Shown here: positions 35,837-43,455 of the stretch, piece by piece
Numbering within the stretch: the first letter of the stretch is position 1
How the letters are laid out: each line of letters begins with the position of its first letter
From: Lichenicola sp964236105
GTDB lineage: Bacteria; Pseudomonadota; Alphaproteobacteria; Acetobacterales; Acetobacteraceae
Direction: 5' to 3'
DNA: 64,000 bases
Assembly (NCBI GenBank): GCA_964236105.1
Contig: CAXSBC010000005.1
Span: forward strand, 186,001-250,000
Notes under the pieces: model-generated
Seen by the model: only the letters and a program-made list of their open reading frames with translations
Database searches by the model: none
What the model was told of the DNA's origin: nothing
Made by a program: the position numbers and the translations under genes

Positions 35837-35859
35837 CCGGCCCGCGTCACGCGGGCCGG
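35837..35859 (+). terminator. First hairpin after the TonB-dependent receptor
   Basis: Perfect 10-bp inverted repeat (ccggcccgcg / cgcgggccgg) with a 3-base loop, 14 bases after the stop codon. There is no T-run. Confidence 0.5.
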
Positions 35860-35869
35860 CACCAGGCAG

Positions 35870-35900
35870 CGGCCGCGTCGACCTTCGGGTCGCGCGGCCG
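35870..35900 (+). terminator. Second hairpin with TTCG tetraloop after the receptor gene
   Basis: A 13-bp stem with a single bulge (cggccgcgtcgacc and partner) closed by a TTCG tetraloop and followed by ttgt. Together with the first hairpin it probably ends the receptor transcript, and may also end the convergent sulfotransferase transcript. Confidence 0.6.
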
Positions 35901-35919
35901 TTGTCGTATCCGGCGGGCC

Positions 35920-37983
35920 TCAGTCCGCTGCCGGGAGCTCGTTCAGCATCGGCGCCAGCTGTGCGGCATAGGCCTGCCACCGGCCGACGCCGCGCGCGTT
36001 GATCGGCTGGCGCACCTGCTCGCGGCTGGCGGTGCGCACGATGCGGTCCTGCTCGAAGAAGCGCTCGCAGGCCGGGTCCCATGGCAGGTCGAGGAAGGCC
36101 AGCACGCGTCGCAGCGTCGCGTCGAAATCGACGATCCAGTCGCCGTGGTCGAGCGTCAGCATCGGGATGCTCAGGACGTCGCGCCAGTGCGCCAGCAGCC
36201 GCTCGTGCCGGGCCATGTACCAGCCGAGGTCGGCCAGATCGTGCGCATACGGGTGGTGGCCGAGGAAGCGCTGCTGGAAGATCGACGCGCCGACGTCGCG
36301 CAGGTCGCGGGTGCAGCAGATCACCCGCGCGCCTGGCAGCAGGGTGGCGATGAAGCCGAGATGCATGACGTTGTCAGGCATCTTGTCGATGACGATCCGC
36401 GCGCCAGGCGACAGCGCATGCAGCGCGTCCAGGTAGCCCGCCGCCGCCTCGGTCAGCGCCGGCGCGTCGAGGGCTGCGACCCGGGCGGGCGCCTGCGCCG
36501 CTTCGGTGGTGCCGGCCAGGCGCATGAGCGTCTCCCGGATCGCCAGCCGTTCGCCGCCGCCATGCACGGCGGCGTGCGCGCTGAGGATCTGCTCGGCCAG
36601 CGTCGTGCCGGTGCGCGGCAGCCCGACGATGAAGACCGGCGCGGCGTCGGCATGCGCGCTGCGTGCGCCGTGCGCCAGCCGGCGGCGGTCGAAGGCCTGC
36701 GTCACCGCGGCCAGCGTCGCCGAGTGCGTCGCCCGCGAGAAGGGCTGGGCTGCGCGCAGCAGCGCATGCCCCTGTCGCCAGTGGCCGAAGGCCTGATCCC
36801 GCCTGCCCTCGGCCGCGCGGAGGTCGGCCAGGACGAAATGCGTCTCGATGCGGTCCTCCAGCTCCGCGAGCCCGGGGTCCGATGCAAGCTGCGCGGCCCG
36901 GTCGGCGAGTGCCGCTGCGGCGACCGGGTCGCCCGCGGCGCGCGCGAGCAGCGACTGCTGCCAGCGCAGGACGATCTCGGCCTCGCCGAGCGGGGCCGCG
37001 ACCCGTGCGAGTTCCGCGGCGGCATCCTGGTGCCGGCCCAGCGCCATGAGGGCGGTGACGCGCCAGGCCTGCCAGCGCGCCCGGAGCGCCGGATCGGGCG
37101 GCGGCGGCCGGTCCAGCAGAGCCAGCGCCTCGTCCGGCTCGCTGTTCAGCACCAGTCGGCCGGCGAGGAGCAGCCGGGCGATCACGCAGTCGGGCGCCTC
37201 GTCGAGCACCGTGCGCAGCCGCGCGATCGCGGTCGCCGGTTCGCCGCACAGATGCTCGACCAGAGCGAGCCATGCCGCCGCCTCGGGATGCCGTCCCGGC
37301 GTCGCCACGGCGTTGCGCAGTGCCGCCCGGGCCTCGGCGACCTTGTCGAGGCGCAGGCACGCGAGGCCGAACCGCAGCCAGGCCTGGCCCGACGCCGACG
37401 CGTCGGCCGGCGGCGAGGCCTGCAGCAGCACGAGCTCGGCCAGGCGGAGCGCGTGGGTCGCCTCCAGCATCGACGGCGCCAGGCCGGCGGCCCGTTCCGC
37501 CGCCGCCACGGCCTCGGCCGGCCGCTGCAGCGTCATCAGCGCGCGCGACAGATGGATCAGCGGCGCCGGATCGGACGGCGCCGCGGCGGCGCTGGCCGCA
37601 AGCGCCTCGACAGCCTCCCCGGGACGGCCCGTCGCCTGCAGGGCGATGCCGTGCCAGAGGGAGGCGAGCGGATCCTGCGGCGCCAGCCGCCTCGCCTGCG
37701 CCAGATAAGGCAGGCCCTGCGCGCCGGCATCGCAGCGAAGCAGGGCCATGCCGCACAGCCGGAGCAGCAGCGGGTCCGGTCGCGTCCGGGCGAGCAGGGA
37801 CACCAGCAGCCGCGCGGCGGTGCGATAGTCGCCGCGCTCGAAGCTGGCGACGGCCGCCTGTCGCTCGGCCGACCCGCCGGTCGAGGTGCCGGCCGGTGGT
37901 TTCGGCGTGCCGCGCATCACGGTCGGCCCTGCATCGGCCGGACATGCCGAATGAGGTTCATGATTCGCCCGACTGTGGCTCAA
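35920..37983 (-). CDS. TPR-containing sulfotransferase
   Basis: A 687-aa protein. Residues of about 40-420 form a series of tetratricopeptide-like helical repeats. The C-terminal 240 residues are a PAPS-dependent sulfotransferase domain: the 5'-phosphosulfate loop is VFIVGLPRTGTTLAEQILSA (about 446-465), and the 3'-phosphate site is RVICCTRDLRDVGASIFQQR. This architecture matches bacterial relatives of tyrosylprotein sulfotransferase. TPR-sulfotransferases often neighbour TonB-dependent receptors in alphaproteobacteria, and here the two are convergent. The acceptor, protein or small molecule, is unknown. Several in-frame starts exist; the first ATG is given. Confidence 0.85.
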   Translation of the reverse strand: MSHSRANHEPHSACPADAGPTVMRGTPKPPAGTSTGGSAERQAAVASFERGDYRTAARLLVSLLARTRPDPLLLRLCGMALLRCDAGAQGLPYLAQARRLAPQDPLASLWHGIALQATGRPGEAVEALAASAAAAPSDPAPLIHLSRALMTLQRPAEAVAAAERAAGLAPSMLEATHALRLAELVLLQASPPADASASGQAWLRFGLACLRLDKVAEARAALRNAVATPGRHPEAAAWLALVEHLCGEPATAIARLRTVLDEAPDCVIARLLLAGRLVLNSEPDEALALLDRPPPPDPALRARWQAWRVTALMALGRHQDAAAELARVAAPLGEAEIVLRWQQSLLARAAGDPVAAAALADRAAQLASDPGLAELEDRIETHFVLADLRAAEGRRDQAFGHWRQGHALLRAAQPFSRATHSATLAAVTQAFDRRRLAHGARSAHADAAPVFIVGLPRTGTTLAEQILSAHAAVHGGGERLAIRETLMRLAGTTEAAQAPARVAALDAPALTEAAAGYLDALHALSPGARIVIDKMPDNVMHLGFIATLLPGARVICCTRDLRDVGASIFQQRFLGHHPYAHDLADLGWYMARHERLLAHWRDVLSIPMLTLDHGDWIVDFDATLRRVLAFLDLPWDPACERFFEQDRIVRTASREQVRQPINARGVGRWQAYAAQLAPMLNELPAAD

Positions 37984-38163
37984 GGTTCCGCGAGGCTCTG
38001 TTGTTTCCGGTCATGCGTGATGGATGTCGCCATGCAACGTCCTGCCGATCGTCGCCGTGTCGGCCGGCGACACCGGCCGCCTCGACGGGAAGCTGCTGGG
38101 CTCCGACAAGGGAGCCGAGAGCGGCGGGCTGACGGACATGGCGGTCGGGTCCGGCAGGAACCG

Positions 38164-38180
38164 GCCCGGTCATACCGGGC
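38164..38180 (-). terminator. Hairpin after the TylF-like methyltransferase gene
   Basis: Perfect 7-bp inverted repeat (gcccggt / accgggc) with a 3-base loop, about 30 bases past the stop on the minus strand. There is no T-run. Confidence 0.3.
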
Positions 38181-38210
38181 GCCGTCCCGCCGGGAAGGCC
38201 GTCCGCTGCG

Positions 38211-38987
38211 TCACGCCTTGATCAGCATCGCCTGCGAGGTCGGCAGCTCGATCGCCCGCTCGGGCCTGCCTGCCAGGAACTCGTCGAACGCCTCCCGCAC
38301 CCCGGCCAGATACGAGTAGTCGTGGCTGATGATCACGCCGCCCGGCAGCATCCGCGGGTAGAAGAAGTTCAGGCAGGCCAGGGTGCCGTCCTTGAGGTCG
38401 ACATCGAGATGCACGAGCGAGAAGCGCCGGTCCGCGCAGGCGACGTTGTCGCCGGTGAACATCCCCTGGTGGAACACCAGATTCGGCTGATCCGACAGGT
38501 AGGCCTGCACCGCCTCGAGCGACGCCGCATAGTGGCCCGCGCGCATCGACCTGCGCTCCGCCCGGTCCGGCTGCGGCAGGCCCTGGAAGGTGTCGAACAG
38601 ATGCAGCTCGTCCGGACGGCCGCCGAGGCTGATCAGCTTGGCCGAGCAGCCCTGGAACACGCCCACCTCGGCCATGATCCCGCCGACCGCACGCTGTGCC
38701 GTGGCCAGCGAGTGGATCATGAAGGCCTCGTTGCCGCTGAGCAGCGACTCGCGCTCCCGGCGCACCCGGCGGATCACCTCCAGCCGGCTCCGGCGCTTGT
38801 GGCCGCTCAGGATCGCGAGCTCCAGCTGGGCCAGCGTGCCCACCGTGGCGCGACGCACCGCCCTGCTGCGGGCGAACAGCTGGTGGAGCACGGCCTGCGA
38901 CCGTCTGGTGCGCTGCCGCTTGGCCGCCACTACGCGGTCGGCAGAGGAGATGGCGGACGCGGAGGCGTTCGTGGTCGAGACCGTCAT
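38211..38987 (-). CDS. TylF/MycF-type class I SAM-dependent O-methyltransferase
   Basis: About 258 aa. The SAM-binding fold shows MAEVGVFQGCSAKLIS (motif I region) and LHLFDTFQGLP. LVHLDVDLKDGTLACLNFFY and GGVIISHDYSYLAGV supply the metal-binding aspartates of the macrocin-O-methyltransferase (TylF) family, whose members methylate sugar hydroxyls. The N-terminal 80 residues are basic and less conserved. The start is uncertain: ATG 38987 is given, while ATG 39047 is in frame and neither has a good ribosome site. It is adjacent to the TPR-sulfotransferase gene on the same strand, 227 bases upstream of it, so the two may decorate the same glycan. Confidence 0.8.
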   Translation of the reverse strand: MTVSTTNASASAISSADRVVAAKRQRTRRSQAVLHQLFARSRAVRRATVGTLAQLELAILSGHKRRSRLEVIRRVRRERESLLSGNEAFMIHSLATAQRAVGGIMAEVGVFQGCSAKLISLGGRPDELHLFDTFQGLPQPDRAERRSMRAGHYAASLEAVQAYLSDQPNLVFHQGMFTGDNVACADRRFSLVHLDVDLKDGTLACLNFFYPRMLPGGVIISHDYSYLAGVREAFDEFLAGRPERAIELPTSQAMLIKA

Positions 38988-39128
38988 CGACGGCTGGAAC
39001 GCGACATCATCGGGAATTCTTTCTACTCCTGGACAGGACGGGAACATGGGGGTTTGGGTGGGACGGCGGCATCGTCGGGCCGCAGCTGCGGCGCAGGCCG
39101 GACACCCGCGCGGACGACCCGGGACCGG

Positions 39129-39467
39129 CTACAGCAGCGTCGCCTCGAATGGCGGCATCAGGTCGGGCCCGTCGATCTCCAGCACCCACAGGTCGGGGTC
39201 GCGTGCGACCTCGCGGGCAACATAGGCGTCGGCGTCGGCCTGGTCGACCGGCACCTCGCCGGTGCCGCGCGTCCAGGCGGGGTCGCCATCCGGCGTCCGC
39301 GCCTGGGTCAGCACGACGAGGCGGCCGGCACGGTCGCGCAGCACGACCAGAACGGCGCCGGCATCGTTGTCGCCGCGCCGGAGCACCATTCCGGACCGGC
39401 CATCCTGATGCGCCCGGCGAAGGGCGGCGCTGGCCCAGATCCCGGCCTTCAGCCGCGCTTCGGTCAT
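39129..39467 (-). CDS. DUF1491 family protein
   Basis: A 112-aa cytosolic protein. The sequence (LKAGIWASAALRRAHQDG, a central GDNDAGAVLVVLRDRAG, then GEVPVDQADADAYVAREVAR) matches DUF1491, a small alphaproteobacterial family of unknown function. It is the last gene of the long minus-strand run that starts with gltX, 14 bases after the S41 peptidase stop. Longer open frames through this region are shadows of the peptidase gene. Confidence 0.8.
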   Translation of the reverse strand: MTEARLKAGIWASAALRRAHQDGRSGMVLRRGDNDAGAVLVVLRDRAGRLVVLTQARTPDGDPAWTRGTGEVPVDQADADAYVAREVARDPDLWVLEIDGPDLMPPFEATLL

Positions 39468-39481
39468 CGTCGCATCCTCGA

Positions 39482-41125
39482 TCAATCCTCGCCCGGGCCG
39501 GCGGCCTGCGGCACCAGGGCGGCCCGGTAGGCGCCGGGGGTATCCAGCAGGACGCGTGCCGCGTCCAGGTCGGCATCGCTGCCGATGGCAGCCGGGCAGG
39601 CCGCGCGCAGCTCCAGGATGCGGGCCACCGGCAGCGGCGAGCGCGCCGCCCGGGTTTCCAGCACCGCCTGGCGGTTGTCGAGCGTGCCTGCCGCGAGATC
39701 CTGCAGCTGCGCGTCGAGCCTGGCCTGGCCGAGACTGGTGCAGACCTGCGGCATCACGCCCAGCCCCTGCAGCGGCCAGCCGAGCGGCGCCAGCACCCGG
39801 CTCCAGGTGACGAACAGCTCGCCGCCGTCCGGCAGCTGGGCGATGGTCTGCACCAGCCCCTTGCCGAGCGTGGCGCTGCCGACCACGACCGCGCGGCGAT
39901 GGTCGGCGAGGGCGGCGGCCATGATCTCGGCAGCGCTCGCCGTGCGGCCATCCACCAGCACCACGATCGGCACCCCGTCGGTCAGGTCGCCGCCCTGCAC
40001 CGCCCACACGTGGTTCGCCTGCGGATCGCGCCCCTGGGCGGTCATCGCCACGCCATGGTCGAGCACCAGCGCCACCGACGTCACCGCCTGCTGCAGCAGG
40101 CCGCCGCGATTGCCGCGCAGGTCGAAGATCAGCCCTGCCAGGCGGGACGCGCCGCCGGCCCGGCCCCGGGTCGCCTGGTCGAGGAACTGGCTCATCTCCT
40201 GGGCGGTGTCGGTGGAGAAGCCGGTCACCCGCACCACCACGATGTTGCCGTTGCTGAAGGCGAACACCGTCTCGGGCGGCACCGCCGCCCGCAGCAGGGC
40301 ATAGCTCGCCGCCGGGCGGCCGGACGCGGGCTCCAGCACCAGCGTCACCGTGCTGCCGGGCTCGCCGAGCAGGGCCGCGGATGCGAGGTCGGCCTCCTGT
40401 CCGCGCACCGATCGTCCGTCGACCGAGAGCAGGCGCATGCCGACGACGATGCCGGCACTCCAGGCCGGGCCGTTGGCGTTCACCGCCGACACGACGATGG
40501 AGCGGCCCACCCGCGCCAGCGTCAGGCCCGCGCCCGCGGTGCCGCCGGTCCGGGCCGCGCGCTCGGTGTCAGCCGGCGCCGGCGCCACGTAGCGGGAATA
40601 GGGATCGAGGTGGTTGAACAGCTCGTCGAAGAAGCTCTGGATCACCGCCTGCTGGCCGGCGCCGCGGATCGCCGGCGAGCCGTTCCAGGCGGCGGCCGCC
40701 ACGCCCACCGCCAGCCGCGCCCAGCCGGCGCTGTCGTCGGCGGCCGGCGGCGCCTGCGTGAACAGCGTGGCCTGCGGCGTGGACAGCCGGACCGGCGCGC
40801 CGGCGGCGGCCGACGCCTCGACGGTCAGGCCCGGATCGATCGCGGTGATGCCGTTCAGCCCCCAGACGGCGAGCTGGCGTGCGGTATGCGGCTCCAGCGT
40901 CCGCGGCTGCAGCACCGTCAGCGCGGTCTCGATCACGCTGGTGGCCAGCGCCTGGTCCAGCGGCGGCTCGTCGGGCGGCGGCTGCGCACGACCCGCGCGC
41001 GGCCCGGAGGCGACCATGATGCAGAGCAGCAGGCACAGCAGCAGCATGCGGCGCCGCGACCGGCGCCGTGCCGGCCGGCCTCTGCAGGCATCGAGGCGAC
41101 GGCCGGATCCATCTCCGCCGGTCAC
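39482..41125 (-). CDS. S41-family carboxy-terminal processing peptidase
   Basis: A 547-aa exported protease. The N-terminus is very Arg-rich, then a signal segment (LLLCLLLCIMVASG). DELFNHLDPYSRYV matches the family's DpyS/T motif; a PDZ domain (GIVVGMRLLSVDGRSVRG) and the S41 catalytic core follow. The nucleophile Ser lies in DGRTASAAEIMAAAL and the general-base Lys in LGKGLVQT. Such proteases cleave C-terminal tails of periplasmic proteins. The GTG start overlaps the rnr stop (GTGA); an ATG 26 codons later would give a more usual signal peptide. Confidence 0.85.
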   Translation of the reverse strand: MTGGDGSGRRLDACRGRPARRRSRRRMLLLCLLLCIMVASGPRAGRAQPPPDEPPLDQALATSVIETALTVLQPRTLEPHTARQLAVWGLNGITAIDPGLTVEASAAAGAPVRLSTPQATLFTQAPPAADDSAGWARLAVGVAAAAWNGSPAIRGAGQQAVIQSFFDELFNHLDPYSRYVAPAPADTERAARTGGTAGAGLTLARVGRSIVVSAVNANGPAWSAGIVVGMRLLSVDGRSVRGQEADLASAALLGEPGSTVTLVLEPASGRPAASYALLRAAVPPETVFAFSNGNIVVVRVTGFSTDTAQEMSQFLDQATRGRAGGASRLAGLIFDLRGNRGGLLQQAVTSVALVLDHGVAMTAQGRDPQANHVWAVQGGDLTDGVPIVVLVDGRTASAAEIMAAALADHRRAVVVGSATLGKGLVQTIAQLPDGGELFVTWSRVLAPLGWPLQGLGVMPQVCTSLGQARLDAQLQDLAAGTLDNRQAVLETRAARSPLPVARILELRAACPAAIGSDADLDAARVLLDTPGAYRAALVPQAAGPGED

Positions 41126-43455
41126 GGACCGCGCTTGCCGCCTCCGTGCGCACGGCCGGTCGTGGCCCGGGACCGCGGGTCCTGCCTGCGACCGGGCTCG
41201 CGTCCGGCTGCCGGCGACGAGGGTTGCGATTCCGGACCGCCGCTGACCGAGAACAGCAGGCCGCCGGTCAGCGGTGTCGCCTCGACCAGCCTGACCTCGA
41301 TCCTCTGGGTCAGCCGGAAGGACTGGCGTGTCCGCTGCCCGATCAGCGCCTGTGCTGCTTCGTCATGCATCCAGAAATCGTCGGCCACGGAGGAGCTGAG
41401 GGAAGAGATCGGCACCAGTCCGCTGGCGCCGGTTTCCGATAATGTGACGAAAAGGCCGAAGCGGGTCACGCCGGAAATGCGCGCCTGGAAGGTGGCGCCG
41501 ACTTTACCCGCCATGTGTGCAGCAATGTAACGGTCGATCGCCTCGCGCTCCGCCAGCGCCGCCCGCCGCTCGGTGCCGGTGATGTGCTCGCCCGCGTCGG
41601 CGAAGCCCGCCGTCTCGTCGCGGCCCAGCCCGTCCTCGCCGAGCCTGAGGCCGGCGATCAGCGCGCGATGCACCAGCAGGTCGGCATAGCGCCGGATCGG
41701 GCTGGTGAAGTGCGCGTACTGCTGCAGCGCCAGTCCGAAATGGCCCTGGTTGTCCGGGCTGTATTCGGCCTGGCTCTGGGCGCGCAGCACCATCTCGTTG
41801 ATCAGCGGCGCCTGCTCGGTGCCGGCCACCTGCTGCAGCACATGGTCGAGGTCGGCCGGGCGGACCTCGCCCGCCGGCTTCAGGGCGATGTCGAGCGTCG
41901 AGAGCAGGTCGCGCAGCGCGTCGAGCTTCTCGGGCGAGGGCGGCGCATGCACCCGGTACATGCAGGGCTGGTGCAGCCGCTCGAGCTCCTGGGCGGCCGC
42001 GACGTTGGCCAGCACCATGAACTCCTCGATCAGCCGGTGGCTGTCGAGCCGCGGGCGCGGGGTGATGGCGTCGACGGTGCCGTCCTCGCCCAGCACCACC
42101 TTGCGTTCCGGCAGGTCGAGATCCAGCGTGCCGCGACGCGCGCGTGCCGCCAGCAGCGCACGGAAGGCGCCGTAGAGGCTGCCCAGGAGCCCGTCCGGCA
42201 GGGCGAGCCCGATCTCGCCGTCCGCCGCCGCCTGCAGCTGATCGTAGGTCAGGCGGGCGGCGCTGCGCATCAGGCCGCGACCGAAGCGGTGCGCGTGCTT
42301 GGCGCCGTCCGCGCCGATCCGCATCTCCACGAACAGGCAGCCGCGCGGCTGTTCGGGCTTGAGCGAGCACCAGCCGTTCGACAGCGCCTCGGGCAGCATC
42401 GGCACCACGCGGTCGGGGAAATACACCGAGTTGCCGCGACGGCGCGCCTCGCGGTCGAGGGCGGAGCCGGTGCGGACATAGTGCGCGACATCGGCGATCG
42501 CCACCACCAGCCGCCAGCCGCCGTCCGGATCGGCTTGCGCGAACACCGCGTCGTCGAAGTCGCGCGCATCCTCGCCGTCGATGGTCACCAGCGGCAGGTC
42601 GCGGAGGTCGGTGCGGCCGGCGAGTCCGGTCTCGGTGGCGGCTTCCGCCTCCGCGATCGCCGCCTCGGGAAACACCTGCGGGATGTCGTGCGTGAACAGG
42701 CAGATCAGGCTGACCGAGCGCGCGTCGCCCAGGCGTCCCAGCCGTTCGATCACCCGCACCGGCTTCAGCCCGTAGCCGTTATGGGGCAGCGGCTCGGCCA
42801 GCACGATCTCGTCCGGCTCGGCATCCGCGGTCTCGCCGAGCGGCACGCTCCATTCGGCCTTCACCCGCCGGTCCGTGGGCACGACCCGGCCGGCCTCGGC
42901 GACGTGGCGGCGCCGGTAGGGCTCGTCCGAGGGTGCTGCCGGCCGGAACACCCCCAGCACCCGCCCGGGCTGGGATTCCAGCCGCCTGAGCGTGCGGCCC
43001 TCGTACTTGCCGTTGCCGATCGGCTTGAGGCGCGCCAGCACGCGCTGCCCCGGCGCCAGCGCCGCGCGGCCCTTCGGCTCGGGATGCATGTAGATGGCGG
43101 GCGGCGGTCCGCCGCCGTCCCAGCCGACCGGCCGCGCCAGCGCGTCGCCGCCGGTGTCGGTGCCGGTGATCTGCACCACCATCGACTCCGGCAGCCGTCC
43201 GGCCTCGCGGTATCGCCTGGCGCCGGCATTGGCCAGCACGCCCTCGCGCTCCAGCTCCTTCAGCAGGTCGCGCAGCGCCGCGCGATGCTCGGGGCCAAGC
43301 CCGAAGGCCCGCGACACCTCGCGCTTGCCGATGCGCCCGGCTGAGCCGGCGATGAAGCGCCGCAGCTCGCCGCGATCCGGCAGCAGGCCGGCAGCCGCCC
43401 GGGCGGGCCCGATCGCCGGTGTCGCGGCCGGCGTGCCGGGCGGGCGCTTCGGCAT
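41122..43455 (-). CDS. rnr: Ribonuclease R
   Basis: A 777-aa 3'-5' exoribonuclease that degrades structured RNA. Domains in order are a winged-helix-like N-terminus (FIAGSAGRIGKREVSRAFGL), cold-shock domains, and the RNB catalytic domain with the metal-binding aspartates in TIDGEDARDFDDAV. A C-terminal S1 domain (VGATFQARISGVTRFGLFVT) and a basic tail (GRRQDPRSRATTGRAHGGGK) follow. Its ATG shares one base with the topA stop (TGATG), so the two are coupled. The gene is much shorter than the open frame that runs across both genes. Confidence 0.95.
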   Translation of the reverse strand: MPKRPPGTPAATPAIGPARAAAGLLPDRGELRRFIAGSAGRIGKREVSRAFGLGPEHRAALRDLLKELEREGVLANAGARRYREAGRLPESMVVQITGTDTGGDALARPVGWDGGGPPPAIYMHPEPKGRAALAPGQRVLARLKPIGNGKYEGRTLRRLESQPGRVLGVFRPAAPSDEPYRRRHVAEAGRVVPTDRRVKAEWSVPLGETADAEPDEIVLAEPLPHNGYGLKPVRVIERLGRLGDARSVSLICLFTHDIPQVFPEAAIAEAEAATETGLAGRTDLRDLPLVTIDGEDARDFDDAVFAQADPDGGWRLVVAIADVAHYVRTGSALDREARRRGNSVYFPDRVVPMLPEALSNGWCSLKPEQPRGCLFVEMRIGADGAKHAHRFGRGLMRSAARLTYDQLQAAADGEIGLALPDGLLGSLYGAFRALLAARARRGTLDLDLPERKVVLGEDGTVDAITPRPRLDSHRLIEEFMVLANVAAAQELERLHQPCMYRVHAPPSPEKLDALRDLLSTLDIALKPAGEVRPADLDHVLQQVAGTEQAPLINEMVLRAQSQAEYSPDNQGHFGLALQQYAHFTSPIRRYADLLVHRALIAGLRLGEDGLGRDETAGFADAGEHITGTERRAALAEREAIDRYIAAHMAGKVGATFQARISGVTRFGLFVTLSETGASGLVPISSLSSSVADDFWMHDEAAQALIGQRTRQSFRLTQRIEVRLVEATPLTGGLLFSVSGGPESQPSSPAAGREPGRRQDPRSRATTGRAHGGGKRGP

